Positions 1-6,411 of a DNA stretch of 11,933 nt are shown here, piece by piece; position 1 is the first letter of the stretch, and each line of letters opens with the position of its first letter. Where the stretch lies: NCBI GenBank assembly GCA_002310155.1, contig DBYF01000077.1:60630-72562 (forward strand), in the 5' to 3' direction. The translations under genes and the position numbers were made by a program. The notes beneath the pieces are model-generated. The model was not told where the DNA came from and did not search any database. It worked only from the letters and a program-made list of their open reading frames with translations. The DNA comes from Mageeibacillus sp. UBA1193. Its GTDB lineage: Bacteria; Bacillota; Clostridia; Saccharofermentanales; Saccharofermentanaceae.

Positions 1-12
1 AGCGGGTTTTTT
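1..12 (+). terminator. possible 3' half of a terminator cut by the window edge
   Basis: The first bases, AGCGGGTTTTTT, look like the descending arm and T-tract of a Rho-independent terminator for a plus-strand gene to the left. The ascending arm would lie outside the window, so the hairpin cannot be confirmed. Confidence 0.35.
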
Positions 13-37
13 CATGTCAGATCACTATTCTCCATGC

Positions 38-152
38 GAATCACCAAAACAGTCACTATTTCCCTCTCTCCAGTGACTATTTCGTGGGAATTGGCCGTTT
101 TCCACCAAAATCGTCACCAGATGAGCACATCTAGTGACTGTTTCGTGGGAAT
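38..152. repeat. two tandem imperfect inverted repeats (four related arms)
   Basis: Four related arms alternate in orientation. The arms at 72-91 (agtgactatttcgtgggaat) and 133-152 are direct repeats that differ at one of 20 positions and lie 61 bases apart. The arms at 38-57 (gaatcaccaaaacagtcact) and about 100-118 (ttccaccaaaatcgtcacc) are approximate reverse complements of them, with one-base indels. Each pair can fold: 38-57 with 72-91 around a 14-base loop, and 100-118 with 133-152, extended by an inner AGATG/CATCT stem at 119-131. A partial further copy may start near 17-33. The array sits upstream of the acetyltransferase/aldo-keto reductase gene, ending about 37 bases before its -10 box. 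It could be a dispersed intergenic repeat, a small non-autonomous element or a regulator-binding array; the sequence alone does not decide. Confidence 0.6.
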
Positions 153-188
153 ATACTAGTAGGCTCACGCAAGCTGATTGTTTATCGA

Positions 189-217
189 TATAATAGAGGT
201 ATCTTTTTCTAAGGAGA
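189..217 (+). promoter_or_regulatory. -10 box and ribosome binding site of the GNAT-AKR gene
   Basis: A perfect TATAAT is at 189-194, 29 bases before the ATG at 224. No convincing TTGACA-like -35 is seen at 16-19 bases upstream. AAGGAGA at 211-217 lies 6 bases before the start codon and supports that start. The inverted repeats end just upstream, so they may influence this promoter. Confidence 0.55.
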
Positions 218-223
218 TCACAC

Positions 224-1597
224 ATGAAAAATCCTGTTATTGAGACTGAAAGACTGATCCTGCGGCCGCTGACGATGGACGATGCGCAGACGGCATTTGA
301 CAGCTGGGCATCTGACCCGGAAGTGGCGAAGTATATGCGCTACTATGCGCACAAGAGTGTCGAGACGACGAAAGAATGGCTCAAGAGCGTGGTCGCCAAT
401 GAGAACAGCGACACGGATTTTGACTGGGGATTCGTCCTGAAGGAGACCGGCGAACTCATCGGTTCCGGCGGAATCTACTACGATGACGAGGACGGCATGT
501 TCGAGATCGGCTATAACTTCGCCCATGCGCATTGGGGCAAGGGTCTTGCCACCGAGGCCGCGCGAGCGATGCTCGACTTTGGAAGAAACACCCTGCACCA
601 GACGCAGTTCCGCGGCCGTCACAATATCAGAAACACCGCTTCCGGCAATGTCATGAAGAAGCTGGGCTTCGTCTACGAGGGCGAATGCATTGACCATATG
701 CTCGAAGACGGCGCCGAGAGGACCGTCTCCATGTACCGCTTAAGTACTCCCGGCAAGCCGGAAAACTTCAAGCTTCATAACGGCATCGAGATCCCGCCGG
801 TCGGATTCGGCACTTACAAGTCTACTCTTACCGATGGAAAAGCACCAATCCTCAAGGCGCTTGAGCTCGGCTATCGTTACCTCGATACCGCGTCTTTCTA
901 TAAGAACGAAGAAGTCATCGGCGAGGCGCTTTCCGAGTGCGGAATTCCTCGTGAAGAGATCTTCCTCGCGACCAAGATGTGGCCGACCGAGATGGGCTAC
1001 GAAGAAACGAAGGAAGCCTTCGCGCGCTCCTGCGAGAAGCTTCGCACCGATTATATCGATCTGTACCTGATCCACTGGCCGAAGCTGAATCCCCAGGATC
1101 TGCAGTGGAGACAGAAGATCCGTGATACATGGAGAGCCATGGAAGAACTCTATAAAGAGGGCAAATGCCGCGCGATCGGTGTCTGCAACTTCCAGCCGCA
1201 TCACCTCCAGGTGATCCTCGATAACTGCGAGATCGTTCCTATGGTCGACCAGCTCGAACTGCACGTCGGATATCTGCAGCAGTATACTCTCGATTTTTGT
1301 CGTGAACACGGCATAATTCCGCAAGCATGGAGTCCTCTCGGACGCATGTATTTTTCCGAGGAACCGTGCCTTCAGAAGATGGCAAAACAGTACGGCCGTC
1401 CTGTATCCCAGCTGCTTCTCCGATTTCTCAACCAGTCTGGAATACAGATCATCCCGAAGACGACACACGAAGAGCGCATGAAGGAAAACATGGATATTTT
1501 CGGATTCACGATCAACGAAGAGGATATGCATTTCTTGTCCGTTCTCCCGCAGATCTTCTTCTCAAAAGAATTCCCAGACTGGGCTACCCGAGGCTGA
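224..1597 (+). CDS. fused GNAT N-acetyltransferase / aldo-keto reductase
   Basis: This is one uninterrupted 457-residue reading frame joining two enzymes. Residues 1-173 are a RimJ/RimL-type GNAT acetyltransferase. The acetyl-CoA loop is at WGKGLATEA (104-112), and the family's late motif runs from N134 through KKLGF (145-149). Residues 181-457 are a complete aldo/keto reductase of the 2,5-diketogluconate reductase type: an opening GFGTY (194-198), the catalytic tetrad D221, Y226, K251 and H284, and the NADP-binding IIPKTTHEER (409-418). AKRs of this group usually begin at about the residue here numbered 180, so the fusion joins two near-complete domains through a short linker (TPGKPE). No internal start codon or ribosome site is seen at the junction. 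Substrates cannot be read from the sequence; a role in small-molecule modification or detoxification is only a guess. It has its own promoter-like box and appears monocistronic. Confidence 0.88.
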   Translation: MKNPVIETERLILRPLTMDDAQTAFDSWASDPEVAKYMRYYAHKSVETTKEWLKSVVANENSDTDFDWGFVLKETGELIGSGGIYYDDEDGMFEIGYNFAHAHWGKGLATEAARAMLDFGRNTLHQTQFRGRHNIRNTASGNVMKKLGFVYEGECIDHMLEDGAERTVSMYRLSTPGKPENFKLHNGIEIPPVGFGTYKSTLTDGKAPILKALELGYRYLDTASFYKNEEVIGEALSECGIPREEIFLATKMWPTEMGYEETKEAFARSCEKLRTDYIDLYLIHWPKLNPQDLQWRQKIRDTWRAMEELYKEGKCRAIGVCNFQPHHLQVILDNCEIVPMVDQLELHVGYLQQYTLDFCREHGIIPQAWSPLGRMYFSEEPCLQKMAKQYGRPVSQLLLRFLNQSGIQIIPKTTHEERMKENMDIFGFTINEEDMHFLSVLPQIFFSKEFPDWATRG

Positions 1598-1605
1598 TTA
1601 TTTAG

Positions 1606-1634
1606 TATAATAGAAGCATAGGACGGCAAGGGGG
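1606..1634 (+). promoter_or_regulatory. -10 box and ribosome binding site of trkA
   Basis: A perfect TATAAT at 1606-1611 lies 9 bases after the stop of the fusion gene and 31 bases before the trkA ATG at 1643. No good -35 is visible. AAGGGGG (1628-1634) lies 8 bases before the ATG. A second ATG at 1639 is out of frame. The potassium operon is therefore probably transcribed separately from the upstream gene. Confidence 0.5.
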
Positions 1635-1642
1635 TAGGATGC

Positions 1643-3034
1643 ATGTTCTCTGCTTTTAAGCATACTTCGAATAAAAGTCTGAAGATCATTATTGTCGGAT
1701 GCGGGAAAGTCGGTCACACACTGACCGAGCAGCTGAGCAAAGAAGGAAACAATATCACTGTCATCGAGAAGAATCCGACTGTTGTCGGCGATATCGATAC
1801 CCAGTTCGACATCATCACTATTCACGGAAACGGTGCCAGCTACAGCACCCTGAAAGAAGCAGGCGTTGAAGACGCTGATCTTTTCATCGCCGTTACCGGA
1901 TCCGACGAACTGAACCTCCTGTGCTGCACGATCGCCAAGCAGTTCAGCAAATGTGCCGCGATCGCCCGAGTCCGCACCCCTGACTACAGTAGAGAAGTCG
2001 GCTATCTCCGTGATAAGCTTGGTCTGGCCATGATCATCAACCCGGAACTGGAATCTGCCAGAGAGATGGCGCGTATCCTCTATCTTCCTACCGCGCTTCA
2101 GGTCAACACCTTCGCACATGGTCAGGCTGAGATGATCAAGTTTAAGATACCCGAGGGAAACGTCCTCGATGACATGACTGTCGCCAATCTCGGCAAGCAT
2201 ATCACACATAACATCCTGATCTGCGGTGTCGAGAGAGCCGGCGAAGTATATATCCCGTCCGGTGCTTTTACATTAAAGGCAGACGATATCCTGTATTTCG
2301 CGGCGACCCGTGAGGAAGCCAGAAAGTTCTTAAAGAACATCGGTATCTTCACCAAGCAGGTCCGAAATGCCATGATCGTCGGAGGCGGTCTTTCCGCATA
2401 CTATCTTGCCAACGAACTTCTGCACACCGGTATCGATGTGCATATCCTTGAGGCTTCTCTGGACCGCTGTAATGAACTGTCCACACTCCTTCCGGACGCG
2501 GTGATCATCAACTCGGATGCCACGACCCAGGAAGGACTTCTGGCTGCCGGTCTTAAAGATATGGAGGCATTCGTTCCGCTGACCGGTATCGATGAAGAGA
2601 ATATCCTGCTGACGCTTTTCGCTAAGAAGAACTCGAAGGCGAAGGTCATCACGAAGGTCAACCGTATCCACTTCACCGACGTCATCGCGGATCTGGATCT
2701 CGGTTCCGTCGTCTATCCGAAACTGATCACCTCCGAGGCGATCATCGCATACGCCCGAGCGCTCCGTGCGTCAAGAAGCTCGGAGATCGAGACTCTGTAT
2801 CACATCTTCGATTCACGTGCCGAAGCGATCGAGTTCAAGATCAAGGAAGTGTCTCCTGTTGTTGGAAAAGCACTGAAGGACCTTTCTCTGAAGAAGGACC
2901 TCCTGATCGCGTTTATCAACCGTAAGGGAAAGATCATCATCCCATCCGGTGCTGATACGATCGAAGTCGGCGACTCTGTCATGATCGTTACCACACATAC
3001 CGGACTCAACGAGATCCGCGATATCTTGAAGTAA
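1643..3034 (+). CDS. trkA: Trk potassium uptake regulatory subunit TrkA (two RCK modules)
   Basis: This cytoplasmic, nucleotide-binding gating subunit works with the membrane pore protein encoded next to it. The 463 residues contain two RCK modules in tandem, as in full-length TrkA rather than the single-module KtrA. The first Rossmann fold starts at GCGKVG (19-24), with an acidic residue at the end of the second strand (E42) that favours NAD(H). The second fold has GGGLSA (247-252) and E270. RCK-C domains follow each fold, at about 148-231 and 384-463; both contain the P-x-G or IPSG turn typical of this domain (205-207, 434-436). About 13 extra residues precede the first strand. It is followed after 15 bases by trkH, and the two are almost certainly co-transcribed. 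Confidence 0.95.
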   Translation: MFSAFKHTSNKSLKIIIVGCGKVGHTLTEQLSKEGNNITVIEKNPTVVGDIDTQFDIITIHGNGASYSTLKEAGVEDADLFIAVTGSDELNLLCCTIAKQFSKCAAIARVRTPDYSREVGYLRDKLGLAMIINPELESAREMARILYLPTALQVNTFAHGQAEMIKFKIPEGNVLDDMTVANLGKHITHNILICGVERAGEVYIPSGAFTLKADDILYFAATREEARKFLKNIGIFTKQVRNAMIVGGGLSAYYLANELLHTGIDVHILEASLDRCNELSTLLPDAVIINSDATTQEGLLAAGLKDMEAFVPLTGIDEENILLTLFAKKNSKAKVITKVNRIHFTDVIADLDLGSVVYPKLITSEAIIAYARALRASRSSEIETLYHIFDSRAEAIEFKIKEVSPVVGKALKDLSLKKDLLIAFINRKGKIIIPSGADTIEVGDSVMIVTTHTGLNEIRDILK

Positions 3035-3049
3035 GGAGATCCCGCAGAT

Positions 3050-4513
3050 ATGAATGGCTCGATGATCTTCTACATTCTCGGTCACGTTCTTCGTATCGAA
3101 GGAGTATTCATGCTTCTTCCTGCCCTGACAGGTCTGATCTACAGAGAGAGTAACGGACTTTACTTCCTGTACATGGCCATCGGGCTCTTTTTTCTCGGAT
3201 TCCTTCTTTCGTATAAGAAGCCGAAAAACACGACGATCTACCTGAAAGAAGGATGTGTCATCACCGCGCTCTCATGGATCTTCATGAGCTTTTTCGGCGC
3301 ACTGCCGTTCTTCCTTACCGGGGAGATCCCTTCCCTTCTGGATGCAGTATTTGAGACTGTGTCAGGCTTTACGACGACCGGCGCGAGTATCCTTCCCGAT
3401 CCGGAAGCACTCTGTCACGCGACACAGTTCTGGCGGTGCTTTACCCACTGGATCGGCGGCATGGGCGTACTCGTCTTCCTTCTGGCGATCATCCCGATGA
3501 GCGGAGGATCCAACATCAACTTGATGCGTGCAGAGAGCCCCGGCCCTTCTGTCGGAAAACTCGTTCCGAAGATGCGTCAGACTGCAGGCCTTCTCTATCT
3601 GATCTATTTCTTCCTGACCTCACTGGAAGTGCTTTTCCTGGTCATCGGAAAAATGCCTGTATTCGACAGTATCTGCACATCGTTCGCGACAGCCGGCACC
3701 GGCGGATTCGGAGTATACCATGACTCCATGGCGAGCCAGACGGCTTACCTGCAGTGGGTCGTCACGATCTTCATGATCCTGTTCGGCATTAACTTCAACT
3801 TCTATTTCTTCCTTCTGTACCGCCACTTCAAGAAGGCCTTTAAGATGAGCGAGGTCCGCGCGTACCTTGCGATCATCGTCGCCTCTGTTACGATCATCAC
3901 GGTCAATACGATCAATATCTTCGGAAACGTCTTAACCAGCGTCCGTCATTCTGCTTTCCAGGTCGCGTCCATCATGACCACGACCGGATTTGCCTCCCAC
4001 GACTTCGACATGTGGCCGGAGCCCAGCAAGGTCATTCTGGTCATCCTGATGTTCATCGGAGCCTGCGCAGGCAGTACCGGCGGTGGTATCAAAGTCTCCC
4101 GTTTCATCATCCTCAATAAGTCGATCCGGAAAGAAATGAAATCCTACGTGCATCCGAAGTCCGTCAGTAAGCTCTCCATGGACGGAAGCCCGATCGAGCA
4201 TGATGTCGTCCGTTCCGTCAACGTCTTCTTCATCACGTTCATGATCCTCTTCACCGCGTCCGTGTTCTTCGTAGCGTTCGATAATAAGGGTCTGATCACT
4301 TCGTTCTCTGCCGTCGCGGCTACGATCAACAACATCGGCCCGGGCCTCCATCTCGTAGGTCCGACCCAGAACTATGCGGGCTTCTCGAACTTCGCCAAGA
4401 TCGTTCTTTCCTTCGATATGCTCGCCGGAAGACTCGAACTCTTCCCTCTACTGATGCTCTTCCATCCGAAAATGTATTTTAGTAAGCCGATCTTTTCACA
4501 CAAAGCAAATTAA
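3050..4513 (+). CDS. trkH: Trk potassium uptake pore protein TrkH
   Basis: This 487-residue integral membrane protein is a K+ transporter of the TrkH/TrkG/KtrB superfamily. Four pore repeats can be followed by their selectivity-filter loops: TTTGAS (108-113), AGTGGFG (215-221), TTTGFA (310-315) and NNIGPG (427-432). Hydrophobic helices flank each loop. GSTGGGIKVSR (341-351) and the conserved arginine in GRLE (460-463) are also present. The length and the two extra N-terminal helices fit TrkH better than KtrB. An AAGGAG overlapping the trkA stop (3033-3038) is the likely ribosome site, 11 bases before the ATG, a slightly long spacing. The trkA-trkH pair supplies gate and pore of one complex. 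Confidence 0.95.
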   Translation: MNGSMIFYILGHVLRIEGVFMLLPALTGLIYRESNGLYFLYMAIGLFFLGFLLSYKKPKNTTIYLKEGCVITALSWIFMSFFGALPFFLTGEIPSLLDAVFETVSGFTTTGASILPDPEALCHATQFWRCFTHWIGGMGVLVFLLAIIPMSGGSNINLMRAESPGPSVGKLVPKMRQTAGLLYLIYFFLTSLEVLFLVIGKMPVFDSICTSFATAGTGGFGVYHDSMASQTAYLQWVVTIFMILFGINFNFYFFLLYRHFKKAFKMSEVRAYLAIIVASVTIITVNTINIFGNVLTSVRHSAFQVASIMTTTGFASHDFDMWPEPSKVILVILMFIGACAGSTGGGIKVSRFIILNKSIRKEMKSYVHPKSVSKLSMDGSPIEHDVVRSVNVFFITFMILFTASVFFVAFDNKGLITSFSAVAATINNIGPGLHLVGPTQNYAGFSNFAKIVLSFDMLAGRLELFPLLMLFHPKMYFSKPIFSHKAN

Positions 4514-4520
4514 AGGAGGT
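4512..4520 (+). promoter_or_regulatory. strong ribosome binding site AAAGGAGGT
   Basis: This near-perfect anti-16S match overlaps the trkH stop codon and lies 5 bases before the ATG at 4526. It fixes the start of the small downstream protein and argues that this gene is well translated as part of the trk operon. Confidence 0.8.
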
Positions 4521-4525
4521 AACTT

Positions 4526-4993
4526 ATGGGACTATTAGACAGATTTTTAGGTGATGTTGCCAGGAAGAACCTGCGTGACGCCATCGACAACATGACCAAC
4601 CGGAATTCCGATCCGCCGGTACCGACCGCACCGCTGCCGCCGCAGCAGAGCAGCCAGACAATTCCACAGAACTATGTTCCGGACCTGGACATCGAACAGA
4701 AGCTCGATAAGATCCTGGCTTCCGAGTTTCCTGCTTACGGATTCGGGAAGGAAGTTCCTCCGACAACGATGGGGGCCGTGGGTGCGAACATGATGCCATA
4801 CACTTATGTGGTTTACATGAACGGTCAGCCGAAACTGTTCATCATACGCTGCTGGAGCAATACATGTGCATCCAGAGGATACCGCTTCTCCAAGGAGTTT
4901 GCGGCAAGTCAGGGAATCCCTCTGATCAACTTCCTGGAAAGCCTCCCGAACGAGGAAAGTTACATCATTAATCGCCTACACCAGTATCTCTGA
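4526..4993 (+). CDS. conserved-looking hypothetical protein, third gene of the trk operon
   Basis: The 155 residues are not recognised with confidence. An amphipathic, charged N-terminus (1-27, beginning MGLLDRFLGDVARKNL) leads into a Pro/Gln-rich flexible linker (about 28-50). A compact C-terminal domain (about 52-155) then has a strand-like YTYVVYMNGQPKLFII (92-107) and ends in INFLESLPNEE and INRLHQYL (residues 133-155). The strand, helix and final 'PNEE...INRL' helix recall degenerate PD-(D/E)xK-like domains of hypothetical clostridial proteins. That is an impression without a recognisable catalytic set: the position after the central strand reads IIRC, with no acidic residue. No signal peptide or membrane segment is seen. 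It starts 12 bases after trkH with an excellent ribosome site. Being next to the RT could be meaningful or chance. Confidence 0.75.
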   Translation: MGLLDRFLGDVARKNLRDAIDNMTNRNSDPPVPTAPLPPQQSSQTIPQNYVPDLDIEQKLDKILASEFPAYGFGKEVPPTTMGAVGANMMPYTYVVYMNGQPKLFIIRCWSNTCASRGYRFSKEFAASQGIPLINFLESLPNEESYIINRLHQYL

Positions 4994-4995
4994 TG

Positions 4996-5001
4996 TACAA
5001 T
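4996..5001 (+). promoter_or_regulatory. -10-like box TACAAT before the structured leader
   Basis: TACAAT at 4996-5001 starts 2 bases after the stop codon of the 155-residue protein. It is followed by AG/AT-rich sequence similar to the other -10 boxes in this window. A transcript starting about 7 bases downstream would begin at the first arm of the long-range stem described next. No clear -35 is seen, so this is a weak call. Confidence 0.35.
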
Positions 5002-5165
5002 AGATAGAAAGAAGAGAAATGCGACTATCGCGCCTGCGGTGGATCAAGCCCTGCCATGAAGATCCCGGAAGTATTCCGGGACGGTCTTGCAGGCGGCCGG
5101 CACGGGTACAGATCCGGTAACACAAGCAATGCTTGTTTCAAAGCTGTTTCTCTTCTTTTTATTTG
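5001..5165 (+). ncRNA. candidate structured RNA upstream of the reverse transcriptase
   Basis: Bases 5008-5019 (AAAGAAGAGAAA) are perfectly complementary to 5147-5158 (TTTCTCTTCTTT). With G-U wobbles the pairing extends from 5001/5165 inward to 5021/5145, about 21 continuous pairs. Inside are smaller elements. GCGA/TCGC pair at 5021-5031. CGCCTGC (5031-5037) pairs with GCAGGCG (5089-5095). AAGA pairs with TCTT (5059-5062, 5085-5088). CCCGGAA-GTA-TTCCGGG forms a hairpin at 5064-5080. ACAAG/CTTGT pair at 5122-5136. The closing stem ends about 25 bases before the RT start, so the RT ribosome site (GGAAAGGA, 5169-5176) stays outside it. The layout resembles an RT-associated non-coding RNA. Alternatives are a 5' leader regulating the RT, or chance pairing of purine- and pyrimidine-rich tracts. 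All pairing was found by eye. Confidence 0.45.
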
Positions 5166-5189
5166 CCCGGAAAGGACCCGCGAACTGAC

Positions 5190-6407
5190 ATGACATCTAT
5201 TCTGGACCGTCTCACCGACCCGATGACCTGGGATGAATTCCTGAATTACAGACTCTCGAACCACTATCTTTCGAAGAAAGAGAAAGAGCAGTTTGTTTCC
5301 TATGTGCAGGAGAAGCGCTACTGTCCCATCGCGCAATCCATCGCATCCGGGACCTACAGTCTCGGGCTTCCGGAGAAAAAGGTCATCAATAAGAGCGGCA
5401 CCGCCAAGAAGCGCATCGTCTATACCTTTTCCGAAGACGAGAACATGTACCTCAAGTGTCTGGGCTATCTTCTCTACCGCTACGACGACCGCCTTTCCGA
5501 CCGGTGCTATTCCTTCCGCCGCACAAGATCCGCGAGAAATGCCATCTTCGACATCCTCTCCCAGGACGGGCGTGACTTCCTCTTCTGTTTCAAGGCTGAC
5601 ATCTCTAACTACTTTAACTCCATCCCGGAAGACCGCCTGATCTCCGTTCTCGAGGATCTGATCGACGACGATCCGGAGCTTCTGTGGTTTCTCAAGGAAT
5701 TCCTTTCCTGCGGGAAAAGCACTTCTGCCGACGGACAAGTGCTACTTGAGCATCGCGGGGCGATGGCCGGAACTCCGGTTTCTCCGTTCTTCGCCAATGT
5801 CTATCTCCTTTCGATGGACCGGTATTTCGAGAGCATCGGATCTTCGTACTTCCGTTACTCCGACGACATTCTGATCTTCGCGAGGTCCAGAGAAGAGCTC
5901 GACGCGCGGATCTCTGATTTCTATTCCCATATTGAGGAAAAAGGGCTTTCCGTCAATCCGAAGAAGGTCACGATAAGTACTCCGGGAGAACCCTGGGAAT
6001 TCCTGGGATTCAGTTATAAAGACGGGGAAGTAGATATCTCCGAGGTAACGAAGGATAAGCTCAAGGGAAAGATCCGAAGAAAAGCGAAGGCACTTCTGCG
6101 GTGGAAGACGAAGACCGGCGCTGATTATGAGCGCGCGGGACGTGCATTGATCCGTACGTTCAACAGAAAATTCTATAACGAGAAGAACGATGATCTGTTT
6201 ACCTGGAGCCGCTGGTTCTTCCCTGTGATCACGACCGATAAGAGCCTTCACGAACTGGATATGTATCTTCTGGAATACGTGCGCTATCTCGACTCGGGAC
6301 GCCATTACAAGGGCAATTACCGGATCTCATACGATGACATTAAGAAGATGGGCTATAGAAGTCTGAAGCACGAGTACTATATCTCCCGTGCGAAAGAGGA
6401 AGCCTGA
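5190..6407 (+). CDS. stand-alone reverse transcriptase, unassigned bacterial family
   Basis: This is a 405-residue RNA-directed DNA polymerase. From the ATG at 5190 the motifs run in order: basic KKRIVYTF (73-80), motif A in ADISNYFNSI (136-145, catalytic D137), motif B in AGTPVSPFFANVYL (193-206), the catalytic YSDD (223-226), then motif D NPKKVTIS (256-263) and LGFSY (272-276). A basic, helical C-terminal region (about 277-405, with TWSRWFFPVITTDKSL and a final YRSLKHEYY) replaces a typical intron maturase region; no HNH endonuclease is present. The frame can be extended to a TTG at 5133, but that start lies inside the pairing region and lacks a ribosome site. The ATG has GGAAAGGA 13 bases upstream, which is rather far. 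Retron motifs (NAxxH, VTG) are absent. Codon use looks like the neighbours. The role, possibly phage defence with the upstream RNA, is inference. Confidence 0.88.
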   Translation: MTSILDRLTDPMTWDEFLNYRLSNHYLSKKEKEQFVSYVQEKRYCPIAQSIASGTYSLGLPEKKVINKSGTAKKRIVYTFSEDENMYLKCLGYLLYRYDDRLSDRCYSFRRTRSARNAIFDILSQDGRDFLFCFKADISNYFNSIPEDRLISVLEDLIDDDPELLWFLKEFLSCGKSTSADGQVLLEHRGAMAGTPVSPFFANVYLLSMDRYFESIGSSYFRYSDDILIFARSREELDARISDFYSHIEEKGLSVNPKKVTISTPGEPWEFLGFSYKDGEVDISEVTKDKLKGKIRRKAKALLRWKTKTGADYERAGRALIRTFNRKFYNEKNDDLFTWSRWFFPVITTDKSLHELDMYLLEYVRYLDSGRHYKGNYRISYDDIKKMGYRSLKHEYYISRAKEEA

Positions 6408-6411
6408 TCGC

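Noticed and set aside
38..152. CRISPR array
   Set aside because: The repeat units alternate in orientation and only four diverged arms exist, with no regular spacers and no cas genes nearby.
25..225. 66-codon minus-strand frame in the left repeat region
   Set aside because: It is made largely of the inverted repeats, has no ribosome site and resembles no known protein.
740..1531. 263-codon antisense frame opposite the fusion gene
   Set aside because: The opposite strand encodes well-conserved AKR motifs; the antisense product resembles no known family.
5064..5080. Hairpin CCCGGAA-GTA-TTCCGGG as a terminator of the trk operon
   Set aside because: It is followed by ACGGTC and a GC-rich stretch, with no T-tract.
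5122..5160. ACAAG/CTTGT hairpin plus T-rich tract as a terminator
   Set aside because: The stem is short, and the T-rich run starts about 10 bases later, is interrupted by C residues and pairs perfectly with 5008-5019, so a terminator is the weaker explanation.
5133..5189. TTG start at 5133 giving a 424-residue RT
   Set aside because: The start lies inside the pairing region, has no ribosome site and adds residues unlike an RT N-terminus. The ATG at 5190 fits better.
5001..6407. Group II intron encoding the RT
   Set aside because: No domain V-like hairpin is seen, and only 4 bases separate the RT stop from the end of the convergent gene, leaving no space for the intron 3' domains.
5001..6407. 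Classical retron (msr-msd plus RT)
   Set aside because: The closing stem and hairpins are reminiscent, but the RT lacks the NAxxH and VTG motifs and I see no obvious long msd hairpin or branching-G context. Kept as a looser RNA-plus-RT hypothesis.
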